Assembly (NCBI GenBank): GCA_934047225.1
Contig: OW203990.1
Coordinates: 30,421,045-30,485,044, forward strand
DNA: 64,000 bases
Source of the DNA: Ypsolopha sequella
Taxonomy: Eukaryota > Arthropoda > Insecta > Lepidoptera > Ypsolophidae
Direction of reading: 5' to 3'
Shown here: positions 20,195 through 30,844 of the stretch, one piece after another
How the letters are laid out: every line of letters begins with the position of its first letter
Numbering within the stretch: the stretch's first letter is position 1
Notes under the pieces: generated by a model
What the model saw: only the letters and a program-made list of their open reading frames with translations
The model's database searches: none
Told to the model about the DNA's origin: nothing
Program-made: the position numbers and the translations under genes

Positions 20195-23100
20195 ATGGAG
20201 GCGAAAGATAAGTTTTATTCGAGCAGATTTGCGGGAGAAAACTTCGGGGCGTGGATGTTTCGATTGATGTCAATTTTGAGAGAAGCCGGTGTGCAAAAAG
20301 CGGTTCAAGAAGAAAAATTTGCTGCGACTAAAGAAAATGAGAAAGCGGAATCTAAAGCTCAGGCTATAATAATAAGTGGCGTTGCGGACAGCCATTTGGA
20401 ATACTTGAAAAACAAGACAACTGCGTATTCTATGATCAAAAACCTGGAAGAAAGTTTCAAAGAAAAAAGTGTAAGAAGCCGTTTATTTTTACGCAGAAAG
20501 CTATCAGATACGAAGTACACGGAGTCTCAGCCCCTCTTACAACATTTTATAAGTATGGAAGAAATATTTTCTCAACTGGTAGACGCTGGGAACGAGTTGA
20601 CAGAAGAAGAAAAAGTTAACTACATACTTCTGTCCATGCCGAAATCATATGAGGCGATAATAACGGCGCTGGAAACAGTAGATAACCTCAAACTAGATTT
20701 TTTGAAAAATAGATTATTGGGTGAAGAAGAAAAAAGGAAGAAGCTATCAAACTGTCCCAGTTATGCGGAGAATGTTGCAACAAGTTTCACTTGTTATTCA
20801 TGTGGACAGAAAGGACATAAACAGTATCAGTGTAATAATTTCAACAACAGAGGTCAAATGAGAGATCAGAATCGTGGAAGAGGTTATTTTCAAGGACGTG
20901 GATTTCAAGGACGAGGAGGCAATTTTCATGGAAACGGTTTTAATCCAAGAAGAGGACGAGGTCAAGGCGGTTCTAGAGGAGAATATTCAAGAGCATTCAT
21001 GGCGGAAAGAGAAGAGGATGGTCAGGCGTTTGTGTGTGGAAGTAGGATGAACAAAAATTATCGAAGTGAAAGTGAAAATGTAGAATGGTGTTTGGACTCG
21101 GGGTGTTCTGATCACCTTATCAATAGTAAAGAACTATTTTATGAATATATAGACTTGAAGGTGCCGAAGAAAATATGTGCAGCAAAGAACGGGGTGACAC
21201 TTGAGGCCCAAGGAGTCGGAAATATCAAGGTAAAATGTATGGTAAAAAATGAGCCTAGTTACTGTACTATAAATAACGTATACTATGTGCCAGATTTAAG
21301 AAAGAATTTGTTGTCAGTGTCAAAAATGGGATCGTTTGGGATGAAAGTAATTTTCAATGAACGGAACGTAAAAGTTTTTAACCAATATGGGGAATTAATC
21401 ATGATGGGTTACTGTAATGGATCATTGTACACGGTAAACACAATGATAAATGTAACTGAATGTAATATTGTGCAAAATACTGATTTGGATTTGTGGCATC
21501 GCCGTTTTGGTCACTTGGGAGTTAAAAATATTAAGTCATTGAGTCAAAAGAATTTAGTTCACGGAATTTCAAATGTAAACAATGGTAATGAACAGTTTTT
21601 GTGTGAACCATGCTTGCTAGGTAAAATGTCAAAGCAGCCTTTTAATAAGCCAGGATATAGAGCGAGTAGGCCACTAGAACTTGTACACAGTGACGTTTGT
21701 GGACCAATAAATCCCACTACATGGGACGGTAATAATTATTTTGTAACATTTATCGATGATTATACTCACTTTGTGATGGTTTACTTGATCAGACAGAAGT
21801 CAGAGGTATTTGATAAGTTTATACAGTACTACAATTATGCTACTCGACATTTTAATACAAATTTACTGAAACTTAGAACTGACAATGGGGGTGAATATGT
21901 GTCAAGGGAATTCAAGCAGTTTTGTGAGGATAATGGAATTTTAATGCAGTACACAGTAGCTTATAATCCAGAGATGAATGGAGTAGCTGAGCGAATGAAT
22001 AGAACTTTGATGGACAAAGCACGCACTATATTGATTGAGTCAGGTTTAAGAAAGGAATTTTGGGGAGAAGCTGTTTATTTCTCAGCATATGTTACTAACA
22101 GAAGCCCTACAGTATCAAAAGATAGGACTCCCAGTGAGCTATGGGAAGGAAGGAAGCCGAATGTAATTAATATGAGAGTGTTTGGAAGTATTGCATACAA
22201 TCATGTACCAGGTCAATTGAGAAGGAAGCTGGATGATAAAGGAAAGAAGATGATTATGATAGGATACTGTACAGGAGGATATAAACTATGGGATGACGAA
22301 CAACATAAAGTAATAGTAGGGAGAAATGTTATATTTGATGAAAGACCACAAAAGGTGAGAGATGTAGTCGTTATTGAAGGAAGTAGTATAGATGTTGAGG
22401 AACAAGAGAAAGAGAACAGAGTAGATCGAGTCAATAAAATGGAAAAAGAGGAAAGAGTGGAAACAGATGAAAGAGTGTATGAACAACAACCAAATACAAG
22501 TCAAGAGGAAGGTCAGTCAAAGACACAAACGAAAAGAACGATTAATAAACCAGCATGGCAACAGGATTATGTAATGGATTTTACTGAGGAAGAGGAAGCA
22601 TTGTTTGCTTTGTATATGGGACAGTCAAATGATGTACCGATTATCTATGAGGACATTGATGCAAGAGAAGATAAGAGAGAATGGAAGAAGGCGGTAGAAG
22701 AAGAAATAAATGTGTTAGAAGAGAGTGAGACATGGAAAAGTGTGCCTAAACCAGATGGAGCTAAGTTAATTGATACAAAATGGGTTTTTACAAGGAAAGA
22801 TTTGAATGACAAAAGTGTATGTAAGGCAAGACTTGTTGTGCGAGGGTTTCAGCAGCAAGATACATTTGAAGAAGTGTATTCACCAGTATTAAAATTACAA
22901 ACTTTGAGGATTGTGTTGTCAGTTGCTGCTCATAGGGATTATAACATACATCAAATGGATGTGAAAGGAGCATTTCTGTATGGAAGAATAGATGAAGAGG
23001 TATATTTGAAGCCACCTAAGGGTGTTGACATTCAGGAAGGGCATGCACTAAAATTTAATTTTGTGAAACAAAAAGTTGAAGAAAGTGTTATTCATCTGGA

Positions 23101-23230
23101 GTATATTTGTACACAGAAACAATTAGCGGATGTATTAACTAAACCTTTGTCTAAGAAAATGTTTAATTATTTTATCGCTGAGTTAGGTTTGTGTGATAAC
23201 AAAAATGTGAATGTTGAGGAAGGGTGTTGA
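20195..23230 (+). CDS. copia A Gag-Pol polyprotein with internal deletion
   Basis: 1011 residues from ATG 20195 (MEAKDKFY); the frame is open ten codons further upstream but has no ATG there. Gag (UBN2-like) fills residues 1-195. Zinc knuckle CYSCGQKGHKQYQC is at ~200, protease WCLDSGCSDH with Asp ~301, integrase HHCC from His ~435, and catalytic Asp ~500, Asp ~563 and Glu ~599 (DD35E). The RT N-terminus (TKWVFTRK, ARLVVRGF, MDVKGAFLYG) runs to ~950. It then jumps in frame (~23053) to the last RNase H block (FVKQKVEESV, QLADVLTKPL). The YVDD box and most of RNase H are therefore gone. The stop codon lies in the first six bases of the 3' LTR. It could still supply Gag, protease and integrase, but not reverse transcription. 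Confidence 0.93.
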   Translation: MEAKDKFYSSRFAGENFGAWMFRLMSILREAGVQKAVQEEKFAATKENEKAESKAQAIIISGVADSHLEYLKNKTTAYSMIKNLEESFKEKSVRSRLFLRRKLSDTKYTESQPLLQHFISMEEIFSQLVDAGNELTEEEKVNYILLSMPKSYEAIITALETVDNLKLDFLKNRLLGEEEKRKKLSNCPSYAENVATSFTCYSCGQKGHKQYQCNNFNNRGQMRDQNRGRGYFQGRGFQGRGGNFHGNGFNPRRGRGQGGSRGEYSRAFMAEREEDGQAFVCGSRMNKNYRSESENVEWCLDSGCSDHLINSKELFYEYIDLKVPKKICAAKNGVTLEAQGVGNIKVKCMVKNEPSYCTINNVYYVPDLRKNLLSVSKMGSFGMKVIFNERNVKVFNQYGELIMMGYCNGSLYTVNTMINVTECNIVQNTDLDLWHRRFGHLGVKNIKSLSQKNLVHGISNVNNGNEQFLCEPCLLGKMSKQPFNKPGYRASRPLELVHSDVCGPINPTTWDGNNYFVTFIDDYTHFVMVYLIRQKSEVFDKFIQYYNYATRHFNTNLLKLRTDNGGEYVSREFKQFCEDNGILMQYTVAYNPEMNGVAERMNRTLMDKARTILIESGLRKEFWGEAVYFSAYVTNRSPTVSKDRTPSELWEGRKPNVINMRVFGSIAYNHVPGQLRRKLDDKGKKMIMIGYCTGGYKLWDDEQHKVIVGRNVIFDERPQKVRDVVVIEGSSIDVEEQEKENRVDRVNKMEKEERVETDERVYEQQPNTSQEEGQSKTQTKRTINKPAWQQDYVMDFTEEEEALFALYMGQSNDVPIIYEDIDAREDKREWKKAVEEEINVLEESETWKSVPKPDGAKLIDTKWVFTRKDLNDKSVCKARLVVRGFQQQDTFEEVYSPVLKLQTLRIVLSVAAHRDYNIHQMDVKGAFLYGRIDEEVYLKPPKGVDIQEGHALKFNFVKQKVEESVIHLEYICTQKQLADVLTKPLSKKMFNYFIAELGLCDNKNVNVEEGC

Positions 23231-23436
23231 ATATAGCAACATTCATATTTTCTAATTAAAACTATTAAGATGTCTATGATTGTGTCTGCTGCCTAGCCTG
23301 CCATAAAAGATGGCGTTGTTATATTTTTGTAAGAAGAAATGAAGTTATGTTTTTAAGTTAATAAATGAAGATTTAGTTCAGAAGAAACTGTGTGTTTAAC
23401 TCTAGAACTGCCCTGGCCCTCACCAAATATTCAATA
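23225..23436 (+). repeat. copia A 3' LTR
   Basis: Identical to the 5' LTR by eye, followed by the target duplication 'cattt'. Its first six bases 'tgttga' supply the last Cys codon and the TGA stop of the pol frame. Confidence 0.97.
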
Positions 23437-23837
23437 CATTTTACCTTAATCCCATTTTATGATTACGTATGATATGATAATAATGATTTTCACGTGTAGA
23501 TTAATTATGTTACCACTTCAAATTAGTAATAAACCTTGTTTCAATATCGCATTAATTTGAACTGGCTGAAAAGCAACACACTACAAAAAAAAATAATAAT
23601 CTTTGGTGTTCGTTCTAAATTCAAAACTCCTGATCGCGGGTTGTCATTCCCGCCAAAATCGTGATTGTTTAATTTATTTATTGAAAAATGGCATATTCCA
23701 ATATTTTACCAACCCCATACTAAATGTATGGGAATGTTTAATGTCAAAATTTTGGATACTTCTCGTTTGATTTTCAAAAAGCTATTGATGTCATTTTACT
23801 GATTAGGTAACGTACTTTCGATATCAGTTTAAATGAT

Positions 23838-25062
23838 ATTTATTATATCTATATGATATTTATTAATGATATTTATTATATCTGCTATTTATTTTATATA
23901 TAAATAATATTGACAGTATTTTTACGAATTCTAACCACTTTTTATATGCAGACGACATGAAAATATTTCGAATTGTCAATTCTGTCGTTCATAGCCGTAG
24001 ATTGCAAGAGGATTTGGAAAACCTTCTTGTTTACTGTAATAATAACTCTCTATTTTTGAACGTAGACAAATGTTACGTAATATCATTTTCTAGAAAGCGT
24101 CAAACTTTAGTCTACCCATATAATTTCGCAGGAAAAGACATTACCAGAGTCGAAAAAGTGAGGGACCTTGGTGTAATACTGGATAATAAAATGAATTTCA
24201 ATCTTCATATTGACTTCATTACGGCTAAAGCCTTTAAACAACTAGGTTTCATTCTCCATATCAGTCAGCCCTTCAAGCGAGTTGTAACTTACAAAACCTT
24301 ATTCTTTGCTTTTGTCCGTAGTCTCTTGGAGTTTGGTTCTGTGGTTTGGAATCCCCAATACGCATTTCATATTGACAGAATAGAGAGAGTCCAGAATAAG
24401 TTCCTTAAAGCACTTGACTACAGAACACACAATAACTTTACAGATCATTTGTCTTCAGCTCAGCACCATAACATTCATTCCTTGGTTAGCCGGCGTGCAC
24501 TCGCAGATGTCGCTTTCTTACACAAATTGGTTAATAATGGCATTAACTCATCCACACTTCTTGATAAAGTCTCCTTTAGAGTTCCTCGAGCTTCCTCACG
24601 TCTTAAACATTTGTTCCACGCCAAACGTGCGCATACTAATTATGCCAAAAATTCATACTTCCGACGGGCCCCAGATATATACAATAAGAAGCTCACCAAC
24701 ATTGACATTTTTTCTGAATCACTTCCTTCTTTCAAAGTTAAAGTGGCAAAGGTTTTGTGAAACCATCACCATCACACATGATTTATTGTTTAAGTGTTAA
24801 GGTTTTTCCCTAATAATTATTGTTAATATCTTTCATTATACATATATATTTTAAGATTTATAAGGCATTTTATTGTTTGTATCAATTTTCAGTATGTGTT
24901 ATTAATTATGTTGTTATGTTAATGTGTAGCGTATAATTAGTTTTGTATGTCTTTATATGGTACTATAGGTTTATTCGTGTGTCTTTATGTATATAACTAT
25001 TTCATTGTATTGTGACTGTTTGATACCTTAATAAATAAAAATAAAAATAAAATAAAAAAATT
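23838..25062 (+). pseudogene. 5'-truncated Jockey/CR1-type LINE, second copy
   Basis: Coding similarity starts at ~23905 (IFTNSNHFLYADDMKIF, with the RT YADD box) and runs open to the stop at 24758-24760, through FLNVDKC, VRDLGVILDNK, FGSVVWNPQ and RIERVQNKFLKA. It matches the minus-strand LINE at 4157-6602 block for block. The first ATG in frame is 23957, but that is only a truncation by-product. The 3' end is an A-rich '(aaaat)n' tail near 25030-25060. Inserted in the right arm of the inverted-repeat element. Confidence 0.88.
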
Positions 25063-25164
25063 GTTTTGATATCTGTAATAGTTACGGAATAATAGCCTGG
25101 TCACACTTAACGATTACACCTGTATACCATAGCGTAATATAATAATTGCCTTAATGTTGCTTTT

Positions 25165-25222
25165 CCATGGGACTATTGAGAAAAAAATGTTTCGTTTGTT
25201 TTATTGCTAACTGTAGTCCCAT
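25165..25222 (+). repeat. fragment shared with 12000-12055
   Basis: 'attgctaactgtagtccc' and its flanks match the reverse complement of 12000-12055. Confidence 0.55.
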
Positions 25223-25255
25223 GCTGACAAGATATAAGCCGTGGTGGCCCAATTG

Positions 25256-25396
25256 ATTCGACACTGTGTCAACGGCAGTGATGTGGCTCATTTATTGAAC
25301 ACTTTATTCGACACTGTGTCAACGGCAGTGATGTGGCTCATTTATTGAACACTATTCGACACTGTGTCAACGGCAGTGATGTGGCTCATTTATTTT
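25256..25396. repeat. ~50-bp tandem repeat, 3 copies
   Basis: 'attcgacactgtgtcaacgg' starts at 25256, 25306 and 25354. The third interval is 48 bp because of a 2-base loss. Confidence 0.9.
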
Positions 25397-25511
25397 AGCT
25401 CCTATTCTCAGACCGATGGCTGAAAGTCCTCTCCAATAGGGTCCCGATATTGGCATTCAACCAATATCCCGACTCTGGCTCGCTAGTCGCTAGAAGACGA
25501 GCTCGTTCAAA

Positions 25512-26095
25512 GTGTCCAGTAGGTTAGTTTGAACCTGACTGCAGAGCGGCCCGTCCCAAAGTGTCCAGTAGGTTAGTTTGAACCTGACTGCAGAGCGGCC
25601 CGTCCCAAAGTGTCCAGTAGGTTAGTTTGAACCTGACTGCAGAGCGGCCCGTCCCAAAGTGTCCAGTAGGTTAGTTTGAACCTGACTGCAGAGCGGCCCG
25701 TCCCAAAGTGTCCAGTAGGTTAGTTTGAACCTGACTGCAGAGCGGCCCGTCCCAAAGTGTCCAGTAGGTTAGTTTGAACCTGACTGCAGAGCGGCCCGTC
25801 CCAAAGTGTCCAGTAGGTTAGTTTGAACCTGACTGCAGAGCGGCCCGTCCCAAAGTGTCCAGTAGGTTAGTTTGAACCTGACTGCAGAGCGGCCCGTCCC
25901 AAAGTGTCCAGTAGGTTAGTTTGACCCTGACTGCAGAGCGGCCCGTCCCAAAGTGTCCAGTAGGTTAGTTTGAACCTGACTGCAGAGCGGCCCGTCCCAA
26001 AGTGTCCAGTAGGTTAGTTTGACCCTGACTGCAGAGCGGCCCGTCCCAAAGTGTCCAGTAGGTTAGTTTGAACCTGACTGCAGAGCGGCCCGTCA
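25512..26095. repeat. 49-bp minisatellite, 12 copies
   Basis: Units start every 49 bp from 25512 to 26051 ('gtgtccagtaggttagtttg'). Almost identical; two copies have 'accctgact' for 'aacctgact'. The minus ORF 25965-26165 is a by-product. Confidence 0.97.
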
Positions 26096-27240
26096 CCGTC
26101 ATGCGAAGCCAAATTGATCGGGATACTTTCCTCGGGACCGGCGGTTGTACGCCATACTGTAGCATAGCAAATTTTATAAGGTGCGGTTATCTCAGAGTTT
26201 TTGTATCATTGCTCAAAGTTTTCGCGTCGTTGTTAGCTTGTCGGTAAATTTCGATTTTTTTCGTTCGCTGGGTTGGTACGTGTTTGAAGTGAGTGGTTTG
26301 ACATGTAGTTCGTTCACTTGGCTTGTGCGAAGGTCCGTTTCCTAAGGCATTGCTCGGCCAGTGTTTTAGCTGTCAAGTCGTGTCGTGTTTTTTTACCTTT
26401 TTTTGGTTCTTTGTCTGGAAAATAATAATGGCGGATTTGGCAACACGAGTTGTTTAAAGTTAAAAAAGGTTGGTTTCGAGTTTAAATTGGTGTGTTTATT
26501 TTGCGTGGAATGGTTTCCGTAATATTGTTTTCTATTTTAGAAGGATTTTTGGAGGTGATTGATGGAGTAAAAAGGATTTTTTGGCCGGGATGGTGGGAGA
26601 TCTGATCTATTGTCGGATCATGGTACGTGTTGCATTCTTTGTATTTGAGTCACCGGAATTCTGTTTTCATCGTTCCGTGTAGCAAAGGTTTTAATATGTT
26701 TTTTTTTTCTCCTAATTCCAGGGTTTTTGTTGTTGTTTTTGCTGCTTCCGTGATCTTTGTCCTGTTGGCTGAGTGACGGCATCCTCGTGGAGAAGCGCGG
26801 TCGAGCTGCCCTTTGTTGGCGAGGTTGGAGTTCATTCACCTTGAGGTTGGACAGCGGTCGGAATGCCAGTTCGGGTAGAAAATGTTGGCGTATTACAAGT
26901 ATGTGACGTACATTTTATTTTTATCCTCACATTATAAAAGGTGCCTTGGACGGGATGTTACCAGGACACTTAGATTTATGATTTTTTTTTAAACCAAGTG
27001 TAAATTTTTCTTCCTGTTTCACTGGATAACCTAAAATGTAAAATTTAATAATTCCGTAATTTTTCCTGGTAATACTGAATGGTGTACCAGACGATTTAGT
27101 CAAAAGAAAATGTTCGACAAATATTATTTAGTTGGATTCACGGCTCCACTGAGCTAGATTTTATTTCGAAATTATTTTCCTTGTTTTTTCAAGTTTTCTT
27201 ACTCTTAAAGTTTATTTTATGTAGATTCACAAGATTCAAT
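26096..27240. other. unassigned stretch
   Basis: T- and G-rich on the plus strand, short ORFs only (for example 26618-26839 minus, basic, no domain). No repeat or gene recognised. Confidence 0.4.
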
Positions 27241-27300
27241 GTAATTTAGTTACCTGGGGTTAAGGCGGTACCTAACCCAACCAGATTATTCACTTAATGG

Positions 27301-27535
27301 TTTTAGTAATGTCTTGGCAGAATTTATTCCGAATGTAATATTGCTACCTGTTGTTAAGGCGGTACCTGTCACAACTATTTGATGTTCTAAAAGTTTTAGT
27401 AATGTCTTGGCAGAATTTATTCCGAATGTAATATTGCTACCTGATGTTAAGGCGGTAACTGTCACAACTATTTGAGGTTCTAAAAGTTTTAATAATGTCT
27501 TGGCCAAAATTTTGTTACAATGTAATATTGTCAGT
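27301..27535. repeat. 93-bp tandem repeat, ~2.5 copies
   Basis: 'ttttagtaatgtcttggcag' at 27301, 27394 and (diverged) 27487. The period is 31 codons, which explains the repetitive minus ORF at 27286-27507. Confidence 0.85.
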
Positions 27536-27679
27536 TACATCTTCAGTCTTGTGAAATTATACATATTTTTTTAATAAAGTTAAATACACTTAATTGTAAA
27601 GTAGCTCGAAGTTTTCTTCAGAACCTTTTTCCAACTATTAGGTTACAATTAGGTCACTTTTTAATTTTATTTGTTAAGA

Positions 27680-28160
27680 GGCACGACTGGTGGAAAAAAC
27701 CGGGTACCCGCCGGCCGTGCTACTTTACAATACGTCCCTGGCCACCTCAACATCACCGAGTGATGGGACTATTATTCTACCGAAGAGGTCGATCGTGCTG
27801 AGGACAGAAAGTAGTGCTACGCTGCTTACTTTTCGGATACCCATAGAACTCAACATCTGATAGGAAGTGTTGCCTGGGTCCAATTCCGTTCTTCGAAAGA
27901 GCAATATAGGATTTCGGTTAAAGTCGATCTAGTTATATCATTTAAACGAGTAAGTAAAATTTTATGTTTCCAAATTGTTAAGCAGCGCAGAACATATGTA
28001 AATTTAGGAACGAAGAGGCAATATCTAATGATGAAAGAATTGATATGGGGATTTATTTGTTTAAGACGTCTAGATAATTTTTCAAATTTAGATATTTGTT
28101 CTTCGACGATACCAGGAATTTAATCATCTAGAACCGGAGCACCCAGGAGGCGAAGTGAAT
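27680..28160 (-). pseudogene. LINE fragment (post-RT region)
   Basis: Minus-strand translation from 28160 gives a continuous, stop-broken similarity to the segment after RT in non-LTR elements: LRLLGAPVLDD, a stop, then FEKLSRRLKQINPH, KFTYVLRCLTIW, RSTLTEILYCSFEERNW, QATLPIR. After a frameshift it reads GIRKVSSVALLSVLST. The family is not identified; this rests on my recognition of the block pattern. Confidence 0.55.
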
Positions 28161-28164
28161 CGTT

Positions 28165-28680
28165 GTTCAAATTCAAATTCAAATTCAAATAGTTTATTTT
28201 GCAAAGCAGGTATAGATGTATACACTTTTTACACGTCAAATTTAATCTAATAAAGAAAATATATGTAATAAAATAATAAATGTACATGAACTAAATTAAA
28301 GGTTTATTTAATTTATGTAGCAATATATTTACGATTAAAATGATAGGTAAAATATATATTATACAAGGTAAAATCCAATCAGCCGCCCGAACCCATACCG
28401 GAGACCCGGCCAGGGACCAGGGGCTCTACCGCGTAATTCTCATTTGTATCAACTTCAAGCAAATGCATGCGAAATTCAACGCGTGCAAAAGAGATAGCAT
28501 GTTAGGTGGGCGTCGTCGCACGCACGTCAAATTTCAATCTCAAGTTGATGTTGATGTAAATGTTAATTACGCGGTAGACCCGCTGGAACAAGGTTCAATG
28601 ATCACCAACCGAGCCCCCAGCACGAATCCAGGCGGCCGACCAAATGCCATCCTATATACTACATACTAATAGGTTACATA
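28165..28680 (-). repeat. LINE 3' end and adjoining unassigned repeat
   Basis: The (caaatt)n tail and 'agtttattttgcaaagcagg' at 28165-28240 match 12541-12615. Further right, to ~28680, the sequence is less AT-rich but has no convincing coding frame; the ORF 28340-28669 shows no domain. Confidence 0.45.
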
Positions 28681-28880
28681 TATAAATACATGCCTACCTC
28701 CGCCCATTCGATTAGTCTTGCTAAGAAGAAGGGCAAGAAACTTAGCAAGATATTGTATATTATTGGATATTGTATATATTATTGTATATATTATTTTTAT
28801 CATTTTATTTCGATAGGAAAATGTAAAGAACAACTCCCATCTATTTCTGTAATTTATGTAGTTTATTACGTTTCTAATGC

Positions 28881-29840
28881 AGGAAGACAGAGAGGACACC
28901 ACTGAGTGCCTAGCTCCTCGTGGGAGACAGAGAGGACACCACTGAGTGCCTAACTCCTCGTGGGAGACAGAGAGGACACCACTGAGTGCCTAGCTCCTCG
29001 TGGGAGACAGAGAGGACACCACTGAGTGCCTAGCTCCTCGTGGGAGACAGAGAGGACACCACTGAGTGCCTAGCTCCTCGTGGGAGACAGAGAGGACACC
29101 ACTGAGTGCCTAGCTCCTCGTGGGAGACAGAGAGGACATCACTGAGTGCCTAGCTCCTCGTGGGAGACAGAGAGGACACCACTGAGTGCCTAGCTCCTCG
29201 TGGGAGACAGAGAGGACACCACTGAGTGCCTAGCTCCTCGTGGGAGACAGAGAGGACACCACTGAGTGGCTAGCTCCTCGTGGGAGACAGAGAGGACACC
29301 ACTGAGTGCCTAGCTCCTCGTGGGAGACAGAGAGGACACCACTGAGTGCCTAACTCCTCGTGGGAGACAGAGAGGACACCACTGAGTGCCTAGCTCCTCG
29401 TGGGAGACAGAGAGGACACCACTGAGTGCCTAGCTCCTCGTGGGAGACAGAGAGGACACCACTGAGTGCCTAGCTCCTCGTGGGAGACAGAGAGGACACC
29501 ACTGAGTGCCTAGCTCCTCGTGGGAGACAGAGAGGACACCACTGAGTGCCTAACTCCTCGTGGGAGACAGAGAGGACACCACTGAGTGCCTAGCTCCTCG
29601 TGGGAGACAGAGAGGACACCACTGAGTGCCTAGCTCCTCGTGGGAGACAGAGAGGACACCACTGAGTGCCTAGCTCCTCGTGGGAGACAGAGAGGACACC
29701 ACTGAGTGCCTAGCTCCTCGTGGGAGACAGAGAGGACACCACTGAGTGCCTAGCTCCTCGTGGGAGACAGAGAGGACACCACTGAGTGCCTAGCTCCTCG
29801 TGGGAGACAGAGAGGACACCACTGAGTGCCTAGCTCCTCG
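28881..29840. repeat. 40-bp minisatellite, exactly 24 copies
   Basis: Unit 'gagacagagaggacaccact' + 'gagtgcctagctcctcgtgg'. Nearly identical; rare variants are 'taactcc' (three copies), 'acatcact' (one) and 'gtggctagc' (one). A five-base partial unit follows. Confidence 0.97.
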
Positions 29841-29870
29841 TGGGATTCTTTTTACCGTAGGAAAATCTAT

Positions 29871-30139
29871 ATACACAACGTGTAACAGAAAGCAACCATA
29901 TTTGAATAGCTTATTCAGTCAATGATATAGAATATCTTTTACTATGGAGCCAACCCTGAAATCTCAAAAAAAAATCTACCCTTCCATACATTTTGGCCGA
30001 GCGGGATTGCATTTTTCTATGAAACAGTTAAATTTTTTTTTCGAGATACAGGGTTTGTTCCATAGTAAAAGTTGTTCTTTATCATTGACTGAACAAGCTC
30101 TTCAAATATGGTTACACCTTTCTGTTACACGTTGTGTAT
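29871..30139. mobile_element. foldback/MITE-like element
   Basis: Ends 'acacaacgtgtaacagaaag' and 'ctttctgttacacgttgtgt' are perfect inverses. Homology continues inward for about 110 bp per arm. No coding capacity. Flanks suggest a TA target but are not decisive. Confidence 0.8.
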
Positions 30140-30149
30140 TAAACTGACT

Positions 30150-30520
30150 GACTGTTGATATATCAATGCACAGCACCAAACCACTGGACCTACAGACTTG
30201 AAATTTTGCACATAGATACCTTACGCAGTGTAGGCAAGCAATAAGGAAGGATTTTTGGAAATTCCATTTCTAAGGGGGTAAAATAGGGGATGAAAGTTTG
30301 TATGAAAGTCCGTCAGTTTCGAAGTTAGGATCTTTAAATTTTGTGTTTAGACTGACAATTGAAAATTACTTTATACGTGTCTCAGCGTTTGTGATATATT
30401 GTGATATATTCCGACTCCGAAGGGATGAAAATTGGGATGGAGTTGTCTTTGGAAAGTCCTTCATTTTCAAAGTAGAATTACTAAATTTATTATTTAGGCT
30501 GTCCGTCTGTCCGTCCGGAT
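30150..30520 (+). repeat. Helitron-associated dispersed repeat
   Basis: 'caccaaaccactggacctac' and 'aaaatttgcacatagata'-type sequence, followed by 'aagggggtaaaatagggg'. I recall this as widespread in Lepidoptera, often within Helitron-like elements. Confidence 0.45.
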
Positions 30521-30528
30521 AAGCTGGA

Positions 30529-30710
30529 GACTCGGTAAGTGGTCAAGACAAAGGTTCAATGACCCTTTTAGCGAAAAACGCAAAATAAAATTTGTGCCCT
30601 ATACTAATTTAAGAACAACTCCCAGTCAATTAGTATAGGAAACCTATTTTTTCGTTGTGTTTTTTCTCTAAAAGGGTCACTGAACCTCAGTCCTTACCAC
30701 TTACCGAGTC
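30529..30710. repeat. 182-bp hairpin repeat
   Basis: 'gactcggtaagtggt' at 30529 and 'accacttaccgagtc' at 30696-30710; arms of about 60 bp contain 'tgacccttttag'. Foldback/MITE-like insert within the Helitron region. Confidence 0.8.
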
Positions 30711-30844
30711 TTCAGTATGTATTTTTGGCTATATAGTTAGAAGTGACCTAACGTAGGTACCTCACAAATATTGCAAGGATTAGGAGTGTGTTTACTTTCT
30801 TATGTACTTTCTAAATCCAATAAAAGGAATAAAAAATTTGTGTT

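Larger units (their letters stand above)
19805..23436 (+). mobile_element. copia A: LTR retrotransposon with identical LTRs
   Basis: Two 212-bp LTRs (19805-20016 and 23225-23436), no difference seen over their whole length. The 5-bp target duplication 'cattt' is at 19800-19804 and 23437-23441. A primer-binding site lies directly after the 5' LTR and a purine tract (gaggaaggg) directly before the 3' LTR. One long ORF. Length 3632 bp is short for copia (about 5 kb) because most of RT and RNase H is missing. Confidence 0.97.
19571..25121. mobile_element. inverted-repeat DNA element carrying two nested insertions
   Basis: Left arm 19571-19750 ('aggtgtaatcgttaagtgtg' to 'cccatacatttagtatg') is the reverse complement of 23716-23835 joined to ~25063-25121. 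The right arm was split by a LINE (~23838-25062), and a copia element (19805-23436) inserted in the loop. Without these the host element would be about 0.7 kb. No transposase is seen, so it is a non-autonomous foldback or TIR element of unknown superfamily. Confidence 0.8.

Noticed and set aside
28340..28669. 109-codon plus ORF
   Set aside because: Lies in repeat-like sequence by a LINE tail; no domain or start context to support a gene.
25512..29840. Tandem arrays considered as CRISPR-like
   Set aside because: Units are head-to-tail without variable spacers, no cas genes, and the DNA is plainly eukaryotic.
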